A stretch of DNA of 64,000 nucleotides from contig AZIN01000001.1 of the NCBI GenBank assembly GCA_000511875.1, positions 625,224 through 689,223 on the forward strand, in the 5' to 3' direction. Positions 26,819 through 33,100 of this stretch are shown piece after piece (the first letter of the stretch is position 1; each line of letters starts with the position of its first letter). The notes below the pieces were generated by a model. The model saw only the letters and a list, made by a program, of their open reading frames with translations, did no database searches and had not been told where the DNA came from. Made by a program: the position numbers and the translations under genes. This DNA is from Gammaproteobacteria bacterium MOLA455 (lineage in GTDB: Bacteria; Pseudomonadota; Gammaproteobacteria; Pseudomonadales; Porticoccaceae).

Positions 26819-27883
26819 TTATATTTTTGACGCGTTTGAATCACCGCGGCGAGCCGCTGGTTGCTTCAATCGCTGCTGTGAACGACCGGGTTGTTTTGCA
26901 TAATCAAAGAGGCCATCTTGCAAAATGCTCATACACATATCTTTGGGTATATTCATTTTTGTTGCTTGCTGTGTATAGCAGCTGCAAATATCACGATTGT
27001 GATTGTAGATGCAGCTAGGTCTTGGATAGTCTTTGACTTCTCGAACGCTATCGTAAATAGGTGCAGTGAAGTCTAACCCGGCAATGCGGGGTTTATGCTG
27101 CAATAGCCAGTCATCGGGATCTTGGTATCGCTGACGATTTGCTGGCTGTTGCTGGGCCTGACCAGAGTAATGGCTATCAGCTATGGAGCTAAGCGATGAA
27201 TCGTCAGCAGGCGAACCCATGTCAGATATCGATGACCAAGCAAAATAAAATAAAGCTGGTATTAATAAAAATCCACCTGCAATTAGTGAAAGCTTGAACA
27301 TCGGAAGGCGTGACTTATGGGTATGAACTTCAGCAGAGTGATAAACACCGAAGTATTTTGAGTCTATCGAGGATTGCGTTACTAGCGATTCTTGCTTTTG
27401 ATGCCAGTCATGGACATCTTCACAACATCGATTCTGCCATTCGTGGATCTTAATCTTTTGAGTACCAAAGTGGCGTGCATGGTGGCGATGCAGACCAACT
27501 AGCCGACGAACAAAAGCATCGACGTTTCTAGGCTCTTGAGTAATCAAAAATATATCAATGCCGTAGTGGCGATGTTTGGCAAATAACGAGAGAGACTCAG
27601 CAGGTGCGCCCTTTCTACTGGTATTAACAGGAAAAATATCTTGGCACTCATCAAAAACAACTACCGAGCCTTTCGGTAATTCATACCATTTAAGCGCTTG
27701 GTCATCATCTAAAAGATTCCAATTTTCTCGAAGAATCTCTACACCCTTGTCATTAGACTTTTTAACTTCTCGGATGTTGTGATAATAAATCGGGCGACCG
27801 GCGAACTGATCATCTTCATTGATAAACTTAATGGCATTAATTGTCTTAGATGCACCTGGCACACCAGTAAATAAAAAGATCAT
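26819..27883 (-). CDS. zot: Zot/pI-like filamentous phage assembly ATPase
   Basis: 354 residues. Walker A GVPGASKT (residues 7-14) and Walker B SVVVFDECQDIF (around residues 70-80), followed by KHRHYGIDIFLITQEPRNVDAFVRRLV, the standard Zot domain. A single membrane helix (LSLIAGGFLLIPALFYFAW, about 195-215) separates the cytoplasmic ATPase from a periplasmic tail with several Cys. These proteins drive virion extrusion at the inner membrane and interact with a secretin. The start overlaps the upstream DUF2523 gene by 4 bp (ATGA). The replacement of the third Walker Gly by Ala (GASKT) is mild and seen in other Zot proteins. Confidence 0.94.
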   Translation of the reverse strand: MIFLFTGVPGASKTINAIKFINEDDQFAGRPIYYHNIREVKKSNDKGVEILRENWNLLDDDQALKWYELPKGSVVVFDECQDIFPVNTSRKGAPAESLSLFAKHRHYGIDIFLITQEPRNVDAFVRRLVGLHRHHARHFGTQKIKIHEWQNRCCEDVHDWHQKQESLVTQSSIDSKYFGVYHSAEVHTHKSRLPMFKLSLIAGGFLLIPALFYFAWSSISDMGSPADDSSLSSIADSHYSGQAQQQPANRQRYQDPDDWLLQHKPRIAGLDFTAPIYDSVREVKDYPRPSCIYNHNRDICSCYTQQATKMNIPKDMCMSILQDGLFDYAKQPGRSQQRLKQPAARRGDSNASKI

Positions 27884-28197
27884 AGTAGCTTGAATCGTTT
27901 AAATGAGCCTCTGAGAGACCGGATATTGAACGCGGCAACCCAGCTGTTAAAGATGACGTTAAAGGCATCCAGAAATCCGGCAATGATCAAAACAGCACCG
28001 ATATCGACGGCAATAGAACCAAAGCCGGCCATTACCTGAGATTCGATATAGTCAATGAGAAGTGATGCACCAACAAAGGATGCAACGGTTATTCCCAGAG
28101 ATATAAAGACTCGGGTAATTAGATAAGGAATCAGGAAGCGTGACGCTACAGCAAGGATTCCTGAGGCTGCTGAACCAAAAAGAAGTGGTAAAGGCAT
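27880..28197 (-). CDS. DUF2523 / pVI-like minor coat protein
   Basis: 105 residues with three hydrophobic segments (FGSAASGILAVASRFLIPYLI, VFISLGITVASFVGASLLIDYI, AVDIGAVLIIAGFLDAFNVIF) and a basic C-terminus, matching the DUF2523 proteins that occupy the gVI place before zot in inoviruses. Likely caps the end of the virion with the adsorption protein and anchors assembly in the membrane. GAGGAG precedes the ATG; the TspB-like gene ends 10 bp upstream and zot overlaps its stop by 4 bp. Confidence 0.82.
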   Translation of the reverse strand: MPLPLLFGSAASGILAVASRFLIPYLITRVFISLGITVASFVGASLLIDYIESQVMAGFGSIAVDIGAVLIIAGFLDAFNVIFNSWVAAFNIRSLRGSFKRFKLL

Positions 28198-28207
28198 TTA
28201 AAACTCC

Positions 28208-29695
28208 TCATTCATTGAATGCACGCAGGACAATATTGCCCCCAAAGAAGTAAGCCCCAAGCATCACGACATAGTAGATAACGGCTGCTAAATCACAGAA
28301 CCATTGGAGAGTAAATTCGATATTTCCCCACTGGCCGAGGTCGACAGAAATAGGTGGGGGGCAAGTTGATGTTGATGAATTTATAGCAAAAAAGTCACCG
28401 ACCTCAGTTTGTATATTTATCTCAGAGCTACCCTGAGCAGCAGTGATCTCAGAGAGTAACTCACCAGAGCCATAGCTTTCAAAATCTGTATAATCATTGT
28501 TAGAAAAATATTCAGTTGAGTCAGCCTCAGCAGTCTCAAAGCTTTTCTGTACAGAACAAGCTGAATCAAATTCTCGTTTAGCAAGTTGACATGTAATTGG
28601 GTCTGATTTGCAAGTGAAGACAGCATTACAATCAGATAAATCACTAATCTCTTCATCTCCAGAACTACATTCATTCAACCATAGCTGTAGATGTATAGCA
28701 GATAACTGAGCATCACCAGAAGACGTGGGGCGTGCTTCACAGTTGGTTGCTACACCGGCTGAATCTTGACCATCTGGATCTATATCATCAATATTTGCAA
28801 TACCATCACCATCACGATCTGGATCAGAGCCATTCGGTGTCCCATCACCGTCAATATCATCATCAGAACCATCTGGAGTGCCGTCACCATCTTGATCATT
28901 GCCCGCACCAGAATTAGGTTCGTCACCAACGTCACCACCTCCAGTTGAATCACCTATATCAGGTTTTAAACCACCCTCTTGACCAGTTGGGTCATACCAG
29001 CACGTGCCGTTTGAATCAGCAAAATAAAGCGGTGGGCACGGGTTCGGTGGATCAGGGTCTGGAGCTGGAGGAATAATTGGTTTACAACCATTATCAGTAG
29101 CACTAAAACCTACCGGACAACCATCATCTGGATCTGGATCTGGAGGATCACCAGGACCATTACCTCCCTCGGAACCATCACAACTTTGACCATTAGTTAC
29201 AAAAGTACCAACTCCAATGCCATCCATCGTAACAACCGAAACACCCTCCATATTCCACTGGCAATTTGAAGAGCAAATTGTCGTGCTGACTGATGCAGCA
29301 AAAGTTCGGTTAATTGTCGTGCCGGCATCAATAGAGCATTCAGTTTCAGGTTCGCACTCTAAAGTCGCTGAATTAAAAACGGTACCAGAAGGACAGCTTG
29401 AGGAGAAAAAATATAAATGCTCAACACACCCAGACATAGATGCATATGAAGCGCAAGAATTTCCGGCTTTGTATGAGGTATCGTTAATCGTACCAGTTAT
29501 ATAGCCCCTAGATTCAGACGGGAAACCCTCAGCTTCAGCACCACAGCCAAAACCGGTTAATTGAGCAGAACCATCAGAATCATAAGCAGCATTGCATGCA
29601 GTAATAGCAGCTGACGAATCAGGGTGTAAATAAATCGCTGAATAAACAGATACAGAAAAAATTGTGATGAAAAAAATTAATAGATATCTAAGCAT
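28208..29695 (-). CDS. TspB-like adsorption (pIII-type) protein with Asp-rich repeats
   Basis: About 495 residues from ATG 29695 (MLRYLL...), which overlaps the stop of a tiny upstream ORF; an earlier in-frame start exists at 29719. Parts in order: signal peptide (residues 1-20), a Cys-rich N-terminal domain of ~150 residues, a Pro/Asp linker, a DxDGDGxPD-type repeat block (four to five units, around residues 255-320) of the calcium-binding thrombospondin type 3 kind, a Cys/Asp-rich segment, and a C-terminal membrane helix (AVIYYVVMLGAYFFGG). The tail resembles the TspB/pIII group of Neisseria MDA-like phages. It should form the receptor-binding tip of the virion. Confidence 0.8.
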   Translation of the reverse strand: MLRYLLIFFITIFSVSVYSAIYLHPDSSAAITACNAAYDSDGSAQLTGFGCGAEAEGFPSESRGYITGTINDTSYKAGNSCASYASMSGCVEHLYFFSSSCPSGTVFNSATLECEPETECSIDAGTTINRTFAASVSTTICSSNCQWNMEGVSVVTMDGIGVGTFVTNGQSCDGSEGGNGPGDPPDPDPDDGCPVGFSATDNGCKPIIPPAPDPDPPNPCPPLYFADSNGTCWYDPTGQEGGLKPDIGDSTGGGDVGDEPNSGAGNDQDGDGTPDGSDDDIDGDGTPNGSDPDRDGDGIANIDDIDPDGQDSAGVATNCEARPTSSGDAQLSAIHLQLWLNECSSGDEEISDLSDCNAVFTCKSDPITCQLAKREFDSACSVQKSFETAEADSTEYFSNNDYTDFESYGSGELLSEITAAQGSSEINIQTEVGDFFAINSSTSTCPPPISVDLGQWGNIEFTLQWFCDLAAVIYYVVMLGAYFFGGNIVLRAFNE

Positions 29696-29750
29696 TGAAT
29701 AGAATCCAAAACGCACCACACAATGCTAAAAGTACTAAATAACCTTCCAT
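29688..29750 (-). CDS. 20-residue hydrophobic ORF, candidate pVII/pIX-like minor coat protein
   Basis: A 20-codon frame on the minus strand starting with ATG at 29748-29750 and ending TAG at 29688-29690. Almost the whole product is one membrane helix (MEGYLVLLALCG, then AFWILFNA). Its stop codon overlaps the ATG of the TspB-like gene (ATGCTTAG), so translation would be coupled. It lies between the pVIII-like and adsorption genes, exactly where filamentous phages keep gVII/gIX. Too short for usual gene finding. No strong Shine-Dalgarno is visible (only GAGA), so it is tentative. Confidence 0.5.
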   Translation of the reverse strand: MEGYLVLLALCGAFWILFNA

Positions 29751-29769
29751 GACAGTCTCAATAATTAGT

Positions 29770-29792
29770 TAAAAAAAGGGGCCGAAGCCCCT
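29770..29792 (-). terminator. Rho-independent terminator after the pVIII-like coat gene
   Basis: Read leftwards: stem AGGGGC / GCCCCT with a TTCG tetraloop followed by seven T, 7 bp past the stop of the coat gene. It should make the coat gene the last highly expressed gene of its transcript, as in Ff phages where a central terminator follows gene VIII. Confidence 0.9.
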
Positions 29793-29798
29793 ACAGCA

Positions 29799-29999
29799 TC
29801 ATCCGAAAATAGTGCCTTTGATCCACTTAATACCAATAGCAATGCCTGCTAGAGTAAGAAGCGCCCCACCAACTGCCAAAATCGGTACGCTGTTACTAGC
29901 GATCTCTGCAACAACTGCAGTTGCATCAATAGCTGCATTAGCACTAACAGAAAATGCAACTGCCAGTGCAGTAACGAGCAACGCTTTTAACTTATCCAT
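29799..29999 (-). CDS. Major coat protein (pVIII-like)
   Basis: 66 residues from ATG 29999, chosen because GAGGT lies 8 bp upstream; an in-frame ATG at 30038 would add 13 residues. A signal peptide ends at SANA (cleavage after residue 22), leaving a mature protein of about 44 residues: an amphipathic acidic start (AIDATAVVAEIAS), a hydrophobic middle (VPILAVGGALLTLAGIAIGI) and a basic end (KWIKGTIFG). Acid-hydrophobic-basic layout and size are those of filamentous phage major coat proteins. Followed by a strong terminator and preceded by a leader with a hairpin. Confidence 0.9.
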   Translation of the reverse strand: MDKLKALLVTALAVAFSVSANAAIDATAVVAEIASNSVPILAVGGALLTLAGIAIGIKWIKGTIFG

Positions 30000-30017
30000 A
30001 CTTAATACCTCAATAGA

Positions 30018-30053
30018 CGGAGTGAAATTAACTAACATTCAAGATGCACTCCG
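30018..30053 (-). promoter_or_regulatory. Hairpin in the pVIII leader
   Basis: A 7-bp perfect inverted repeat, CGGAGTG and CACTCCG, around a 22-base loop, in the 67-bp gap upstream of the coat gene. It lies just before the ribosome binding site and could stabilise or regulate the coat message. Its role is not known. Confidence 0.4.
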
Positions 30054-30066
30054 GTAACATCTCAAA

Positions 30067-30297
30067 TTAGCGATATCTAGATGTAATCGATCCAATTAAA
30101 AAATTAAGAATGAATTTAACGCCGTAAGCTACTGCCCAAAGTAGAAAAATTTCAGTCGTAATTGCTAAAGCATCAGGAATAGAGAGAGCTTCGAATACAG
30201 TCTCAATTGAAGAATCTGGAACAGATGAGATGGTGCCAGAGCATTGAATATCACCCTGATTATCAGTAGTAAAAACACCATCACAATACAAATACAT
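30067..30297 (-). CDS. Small inovirus membrane protein of unknown function
   Basis: 76 residues. A short Cys-containing N-terminus (two Cys, residues 5 and 19) is followed by one long hydrophobic helix (ITTEIFLLWAVAYGVKFILNFLIG) and a basic tail SRYR. GGAG precedes the ATG. It sits between the ssDNA-binding protein and the coat gene, a position used for small virion proteins in inoviruses. It may be a minor coat protein. No signal peptide is obvious, so the N-terminus probably faces the periplasm by the helix alone. Confidence 0.6.
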   Translation of the reverse strand: MYLYCDGVFTTDNQGDIQCSGTISSVPDSSIETVFEALSIPDALAITTEIFLLWAVAYGVKFILNFLIGSITSRYR

Positions 30298-30315
30298 CAG
30301 CTACTCCAGATTTAA

Positions 30316-30621
30316 TTAGCTAGCTTTGCTCATTGAAGCCGACTGAGGCTCTACAAAATTAAGGAACGTTGAATCGTCGTAATACATTTTCTCTTGGCCT
30401 GTTGCCTTGTCGATATATTTCCGTTGACGAATAAACCCTGTCATCTGGACGACCGGCTCTATTTCATCACCAACATTACCTAATGGACGTTCAGAGTAAA
30501 TCTTGAACGAGTTCGGACTAGAGTATTCGTCTTGAGCAGGAGTAGAGACATTCGCAATATGTTTACCGTTATAAAGCTCAGTACGATTGATACGACATTT
30601 TAATTTGAAGTTTAGTTTCAT
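30316..30621 (-). CDS. Inovirus ssDNA-binding protein (pV-like)
   Basis: 101 residues, beta-rich and without membrane segments, with a positively charged start (MKLNFKLKCRINRTELYNGK) and a C-terminal YYDDSTFLNFVEP segment. Size and position directly downstream of the replication initiator match the gene V product that coats the phage ssDNA and switches replication to packaging. Assignment is by position and composition more than by a motif. Confidence 0.65.
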   Translation of the reverse strand: MKLNFKLKCRINRTELYNGKHIANVSTPAQDEYSSPNSFKIYSERPLGNVGDEIEPVVQMTGFIRQRKYIDKATGQEKMYYDDSTFLNFVEPQSASMSKAS

Positions 30622-30630
30622 GATTTTTAC

Positions 30631-31659
30631 CTATGCTGCGTTAGAAAGATCAGCCCAAGAATGAATCACTTGAGCTTCGAGAATACGGCGCCGAAGGGGA
30701 ACGACTTTACCGGATGATAAATCCGCGTCTCCCAATCCAGCGTCACGTAATACTTTTAAATGCCGATACCAGGTCGAACGAACAAACGATTCTTGAGCTC
30801 GTTCCCAACCCTCCGATTGAATTAGCAACCAGCAGCCATAGGCACTTTTTGCACGCCCTTCTGACGGTGCAACAGTAAATATTCGAGTTTTTACATCACT
30901 ATCATTCTTCATTTCTGAGTCACCGATCATGCGGTCAAAATAATTTGTCCATTGTTTTTGAAAGAAATCTGGATTCATTAGTCTCCAGTCATTACGTGAA
31001 AAGAACTCACGGCCGAGCTTTAGCTCTAACCGAAGTAAATTATTAGATTGCTCTAGTTCATCAGCGGTATAGACACGACCACTATATTTTGATGAATTTG
31101 TCAAATATTCAAGATGCGGGCCTTTTGCATAGGCCTTGCCAGATCGAAGACGGGACAGATGGGACCAGTAGACTGAATCACCGGCTTGTTGGCTAACTCG
31201 GTATCGACCACCCTCACAATCCCTGAGGATTCGAAGAGCATCGCGAACAGATGAAAGACCATTGAGATAAAGGTTTCCGGTAACATCAACCCGAGTGACC
31301 GTATAGGCATTGACGTTTTGAGGCAGTATTACTTCTAGAACCTTCGAAGCGTAAAAAGCCATAGATTTTAAGCAACCAGACAAATCAAGCGCGGCTGATG
31401 CACCGGAACCAAAAACGGCATCCCCATCCCCACAAACCCGTGCTGGGGATCCTTGAATGCGTAAATCACAAGAACCAACTTGGAATGAGATCTGATGGCT
31501 ATCAGATCGAATGGACTCCCAAGCGCAAGTTTCATAACGAACATCACCAGTGCGGGGGCAAAATCTGATGATTCTGTCAGTGAGCTGACGCAGTCGAATG
31601 ATCTGTTCATGACCAAAAGAAGCAAGGGGAACGCGGAAGGAGACCCAATCAAGTAGCAT
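30631..31659 (-). CDS. Phage replication initiator, II/X family (pII-like)
   Basis: 342 residues from ATG 31659 (GGTGAG 7 bp upstream; a GTG at 31671 is in frame). The start MLLDWVSFRVPL and the internal TRVDVTGNLYLNG motif are those of the phage/plasmid replication protein II/X family, which nicks the replicative form and starts rolling-circle replication. A catalytic tyrosine cannot be assigned by eye. A stem-loop and a second inverted repeat lie upstream. Confidence 0.9.
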   Translation of the reverse strand: MLLDWVSFRVPLASFGHEQIIRLRQLTDRIIRFCPRTGDVRYETCAWESIRSDSHQISFQVGSCDLRIQGSPARVCGDGDAVFGSGASAALDLSGCLKSMAFYASKVLEVILPQNVNAYTVTRVDVTGNLYLNGLSSVRDALRILRDCEGGRYRVSQQAGDSVYWSHLSRLRSGKAYAKGPHLEYLTNSSKYSGRVYTADELEQSNNLLRLELKLGREFFSRNDWRLMNPDFFQKQWTNYFDRMIGDSEMKNDSDVKTRIFTVAPSEGRAKSAYGCWLLIQSEGWERAQESFVRSTWYRHLKVLRDAGLGDADLSSGKVVPLRRRILEAQVIHSWADLSNAA

Positions 31660-31684
31660 AGAAAGTCTCACCCATGAGACTAAG

Positions 31685-31707
31685 TGGCGGTGTTACAAGC
31701 ACCGCCA
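31685..31707. promoter_or_regulatory. GC stem-loop upstream of the phage replication gene
   Basis: An 8-bp perfect inverted repeat, TGGCGGTG and CACCGCCA, with a 7-base loop, starting 26 bp upstream of the rep start. Candidate for a replication nick-site hairpin or for transcription attenuation between the two genes; undecided. Confidence 0.45.
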
Positions 31708-31727
31708 GCCCAGCAAAACCGCGAAAC

Positions 31728-31742
31728 TGACAATTTTTGTCA
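31728..31742. promoter_or_regulatory. Candidate repressor operator O1 (TGACAA-TTT-TTGTCA)
   Basis: A 15-bp palindrome, arms TGACAA and TTGTCA, in the rep promoter region. The half-sites TGACA/TGTCA are shared with the operator at 32062-32081, as expected if one repressor binds both. Confidence 0.45.
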
Positions 31743-31778
31743 CTTTTGCTAAAAATGCAGTAAATCGAATCAAATGAA

Positions 31779-31997
31779 TTAAGCATGAAAAAGATCCGTG
31801 TGCTGCGATACATAAATCAGAGAATTAACACCACACCAAAAAAAATCATCATTATCTGAAGTGATACATACAGATGTGCGATCTTTGGAAATTGCTTTGA
31901 CGATATAAAGGCGAGATGAACCAGAAACACGAACGATACTGTTAACAGAAATCAAGTCGTTCTGGCTAATGTGGGATTGCAGAAGAGCTAAAGGCAT
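31779..31997 (-). CDS. Small phage protein of unknown function upstream of rep
   Basis: 72 residues from ATG 31997, with AAGGAC 7 bp upstream; upstream in-frame starts lack a ribosome site. No membrane segment; two Cys in the C-terminal half, predicted beta-rich (SVNSIVRVSGSSRLYIVKAIS, then FFWCGVNSLIYVS). It is the first gene of the leftward phage operon and divergent from the 62-residue candidate repressor, a position often taken by replication-control proteins. I do not recognise a family. Confidence 0.6.
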   Translation of the reverse strand: MPLALLQSHISQNDLISVNSIVRVSGSSRLYIVKAISKDRTSVCITSDNDDFFWCGVNSLIYVSQHTDLFHA

Positions 31998-32012
31998 AGA
32001 AAATGTCCTTTT

Positions 32013-32062
32013 TGTATACATTTTATAACTTAAAAGTAACATAGACTTAATGTACACATTTT
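32013..32062. repeat. Direct repeats TGTAYACATTTT in the divergent phage promoter region
   Basis: TGTATACATTTT at 32013-32024 recurs as TGTACACATTTT at 32051-32062, 38 bp apart (about 3.6 helical turns), in the AT-rich divergent region. Each contains a near-palindromic TGTAYACA core. Probable operator or promoter element. Confidence 0.45.
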
Positions 32063-32081
32063 GTCAAACCGATGTTTGACA
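32062..32081. promoter_or_regulatory. Candidate repressor operator O2
   Basis: Perfect 8-bp inverted repeat, TGTCAAAC and GTTTGACA, around CGAT. Its right arm contains the -35 box TTGACA (32076-32081) of a rightward promoter with -10 TATAGT (32100-32105) and an 18-bp spacer, so a bound repressor would block its own gene at 32132 and could affect the leftward phage operon. Confidence 0.6.
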
Positions 32082-32131
32082 TTTAATACTCAGAATGACT
32101 ATAGTTCTCGAACCTTCAAGAGGATTTAGTT

Positions 32132-32320
32132 ATGAAAACACTAAGATTGAAGGTGCACGAAGTTGATGCGGCAAAAATTAAAACCTTTGAAATCAATAAA
32201 GTACGTGAGGAAAAAGGTTTAACATCGATAACGGAAAGCGCGCTAATGCATGAAATGATTAGGCAAGCGATTCCAAAGGCCCAAATAGACGATTACGGCA
32301 ATATTATTATAGGTAGCTAG
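32132..32320 (+). CDS. Candidate phage repressor (small, ribbon-helix-helix-like)
   Basis: 62 residues. A short N-terminal beta strand (TLRLKV) followed by two helices (DAAKIKTFEINKVREEKG and TSITESALMHEMIRQAI) is the layout of ribbon-helix-helix DNA-binding proteins, and the second helix is rich in polar residues. AGAGGA precedes the ATG. It is the only rightward gene of the prophage and has its own promoter overlapped by an operator palindrome (32062-32081). The stop codon lies 4 bp before attR. Family assignment is by secondary-structure pattern, not by a clear motif. Confidence 0.55.
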   Translation: MKTLRLKVHEVDAAKIKTFEINKVREEKGLTSITESALMHEMIRQAIPKAQIDDYGNIIIGS

Positions 32321-32324
32321 TAAT

Positions 32325-32375
32325 CGGCTACGAACCGGGCGGTCGGTGGTTCGAATCCACCCGAGTGCACCATAT
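32325..32375 (+). repeat. attR: 51-bp direct repeat of tRNA-Arg 3' end
   Basis: Identical to 25209-25259. It carries the anticodon arm, T arm and CCA end of tRNA-Arg but lacks the 5' half, so it is not a functional tRNA. Its last five bases, CATAT, are the left end of a 48-bp palindrome. Confidence 0.93.
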
Positions 32376-32418
32376 ACGAAAAAACCCCACTGCATGCAGT
32401 GGGGTTTTTTCGTATATG
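32371..32418. terminator. 48-bp perfect palindrome (displaced tRNA terminator)
   Basis: A perfect palindrome centred between 32394 and 32395: CATATACG, six A, CCCCACTGCA and its exact complement. The GC stem with flanking T run is a bidirectional rho-independent terminator. Before phage insertion it directly followed tRNA-Arg. Perfect symmetry over 48 bp is unusual for a terminator. Confidence 0.85.
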
Positions 32419-32850
32419 GCCCACGACGGTGGGTGAGAACCACCAGGTTCGACAAGGTTGCTCCAGCAAGCTTGGACCGAATCGCAACGCGGTGAGCCCG
32501 ACGGGTAGTAACAGCCCATAGGCTGTTACTAGTCACTAGGTTGCTCCAGCAAGCTTGGACCGAGCCGCAACGCGGTGAGCCCGCAGGGTGCAAACACCCC
32601 ACAGGGTGTTTCGCAGTCAATCCACCCGAACACATAAAACTCAACTACAGGCCGTGGGGTTTTTTCGTATATGGCCCACGACGGTGGGTGAGAACCACCA
32701 GGTTCGACAAGGTTGCTCCAGCAAGCTTGGACCGAGCCGCAACGCGGTGAGCCCGCAGGGTGCAAACACCCCATAGGGTGTTTCGCAGTCAATCCACCCG
32801 TCTACCCGAACACATAAAACTCAACTACAGGCAGTGTTGTTATTGTCTAT
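32398..32850. repeat. Tandem repeat array beside attR with paired hairpins
   Basis: Two long units (about 32401-32654 and 32655-32850) each start with GGGGTTTTTTCGTATATGG and contain GGGTGAGAACCACCAGGTTC. Inside are three copies (32456, 32539, 32711) of a ~70-bp block beginning GGTTGCTCCAGCAAGC. Each block ends in a stem-loop: arms AGTAACAGCC/GGCTGTTACT in copy 1 (32507-32530), AAACACCC/GGGTGTTT in copies 2 (32592-32611) and 3 (32764-32783). Stems differ in sequence but stay paired. No protein is supported; open frames here are repeat shadows. Confidence 0.85.
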
Positions 32851-33100
32851 GACCACCGCCACCCTAAGTTTAGCCCCGTACAAAAGCTTGCGGCACTTAT
32901 CCTATATAAAAGTCGTTTCACCTTATATCCTGTGACATCGCCAAGTTTATTTTTTATTATTGATTAAATAAAAAAAATACTCTGTACCGCCTACTTTCAA
33001 AAAAAAACAAAATAATAAAAAGTGGCAACCTTGATCACTGAGACCTCCCCTAGCACCAAACAAAATCAATAGCGTTTAAATTATTAGGAAAAGAGTAGAT
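32851..33100. other. Intergenic region upstream of the large lipoprotein gene
   Basis: 250 bp of AT-rich sequence with several A and T runs (32950-33010) and no gene. It should hold the promoter of the lipoprotein gene at 33101, but no convincing -35/-10 pair stands out. The ribosome site before the ATG is weak (AGGAAAAGAG). Confidence 0.4.

Larger units (their letters stand above)
25209..32375. mobile_element. Integrated filamentous phage (inovirus-like prophage), ~7.1 kb
   Basis: The unit lies between the two copies of a 51-bp tRNA-Arg repeat. In leftward order from the right end it encodes a small control protein, a replication initiator of the II/X type, a pV-like ssDNA-binding protein, two small membrane proteins including a pVIII-like coat with signal peptide, a 20-codon membrane ORF, a TspB-like adsorption protein, a DUF2523 protein and a Zot/pI ATPase, then integrase and a small membrane protein; a divergent 62-residue candidate repressor lies next to attR. 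This gene order is the filamentous phage module order replication, structure, assembly. No secretin (pIV) gene is present, so export would depend on a host secretin, as for CTXphi. Confidence 0.92.

Noticed and set aside
26819..27883. Zot as a true enterotoxin
   Set aside because: The C-terminal part lacks the active toxin peptide of Vibrio cholerae Zot as far as can be seen; the protein is better explained as a phage assembly ATPase.
32328..32792. Several frames with DSNHRPPGS or EPGGSHPPSW text beside attR
   Set aside because: These are antisense translations of the tRNA T arm and the tandem repeats, a common false annotation; no ribosome sites.
32398..32850. CRISPR array next to attR
   Set aside because: The repeats are long (70-260 bp), few and without equal spacers; no cas genes are present in the window.
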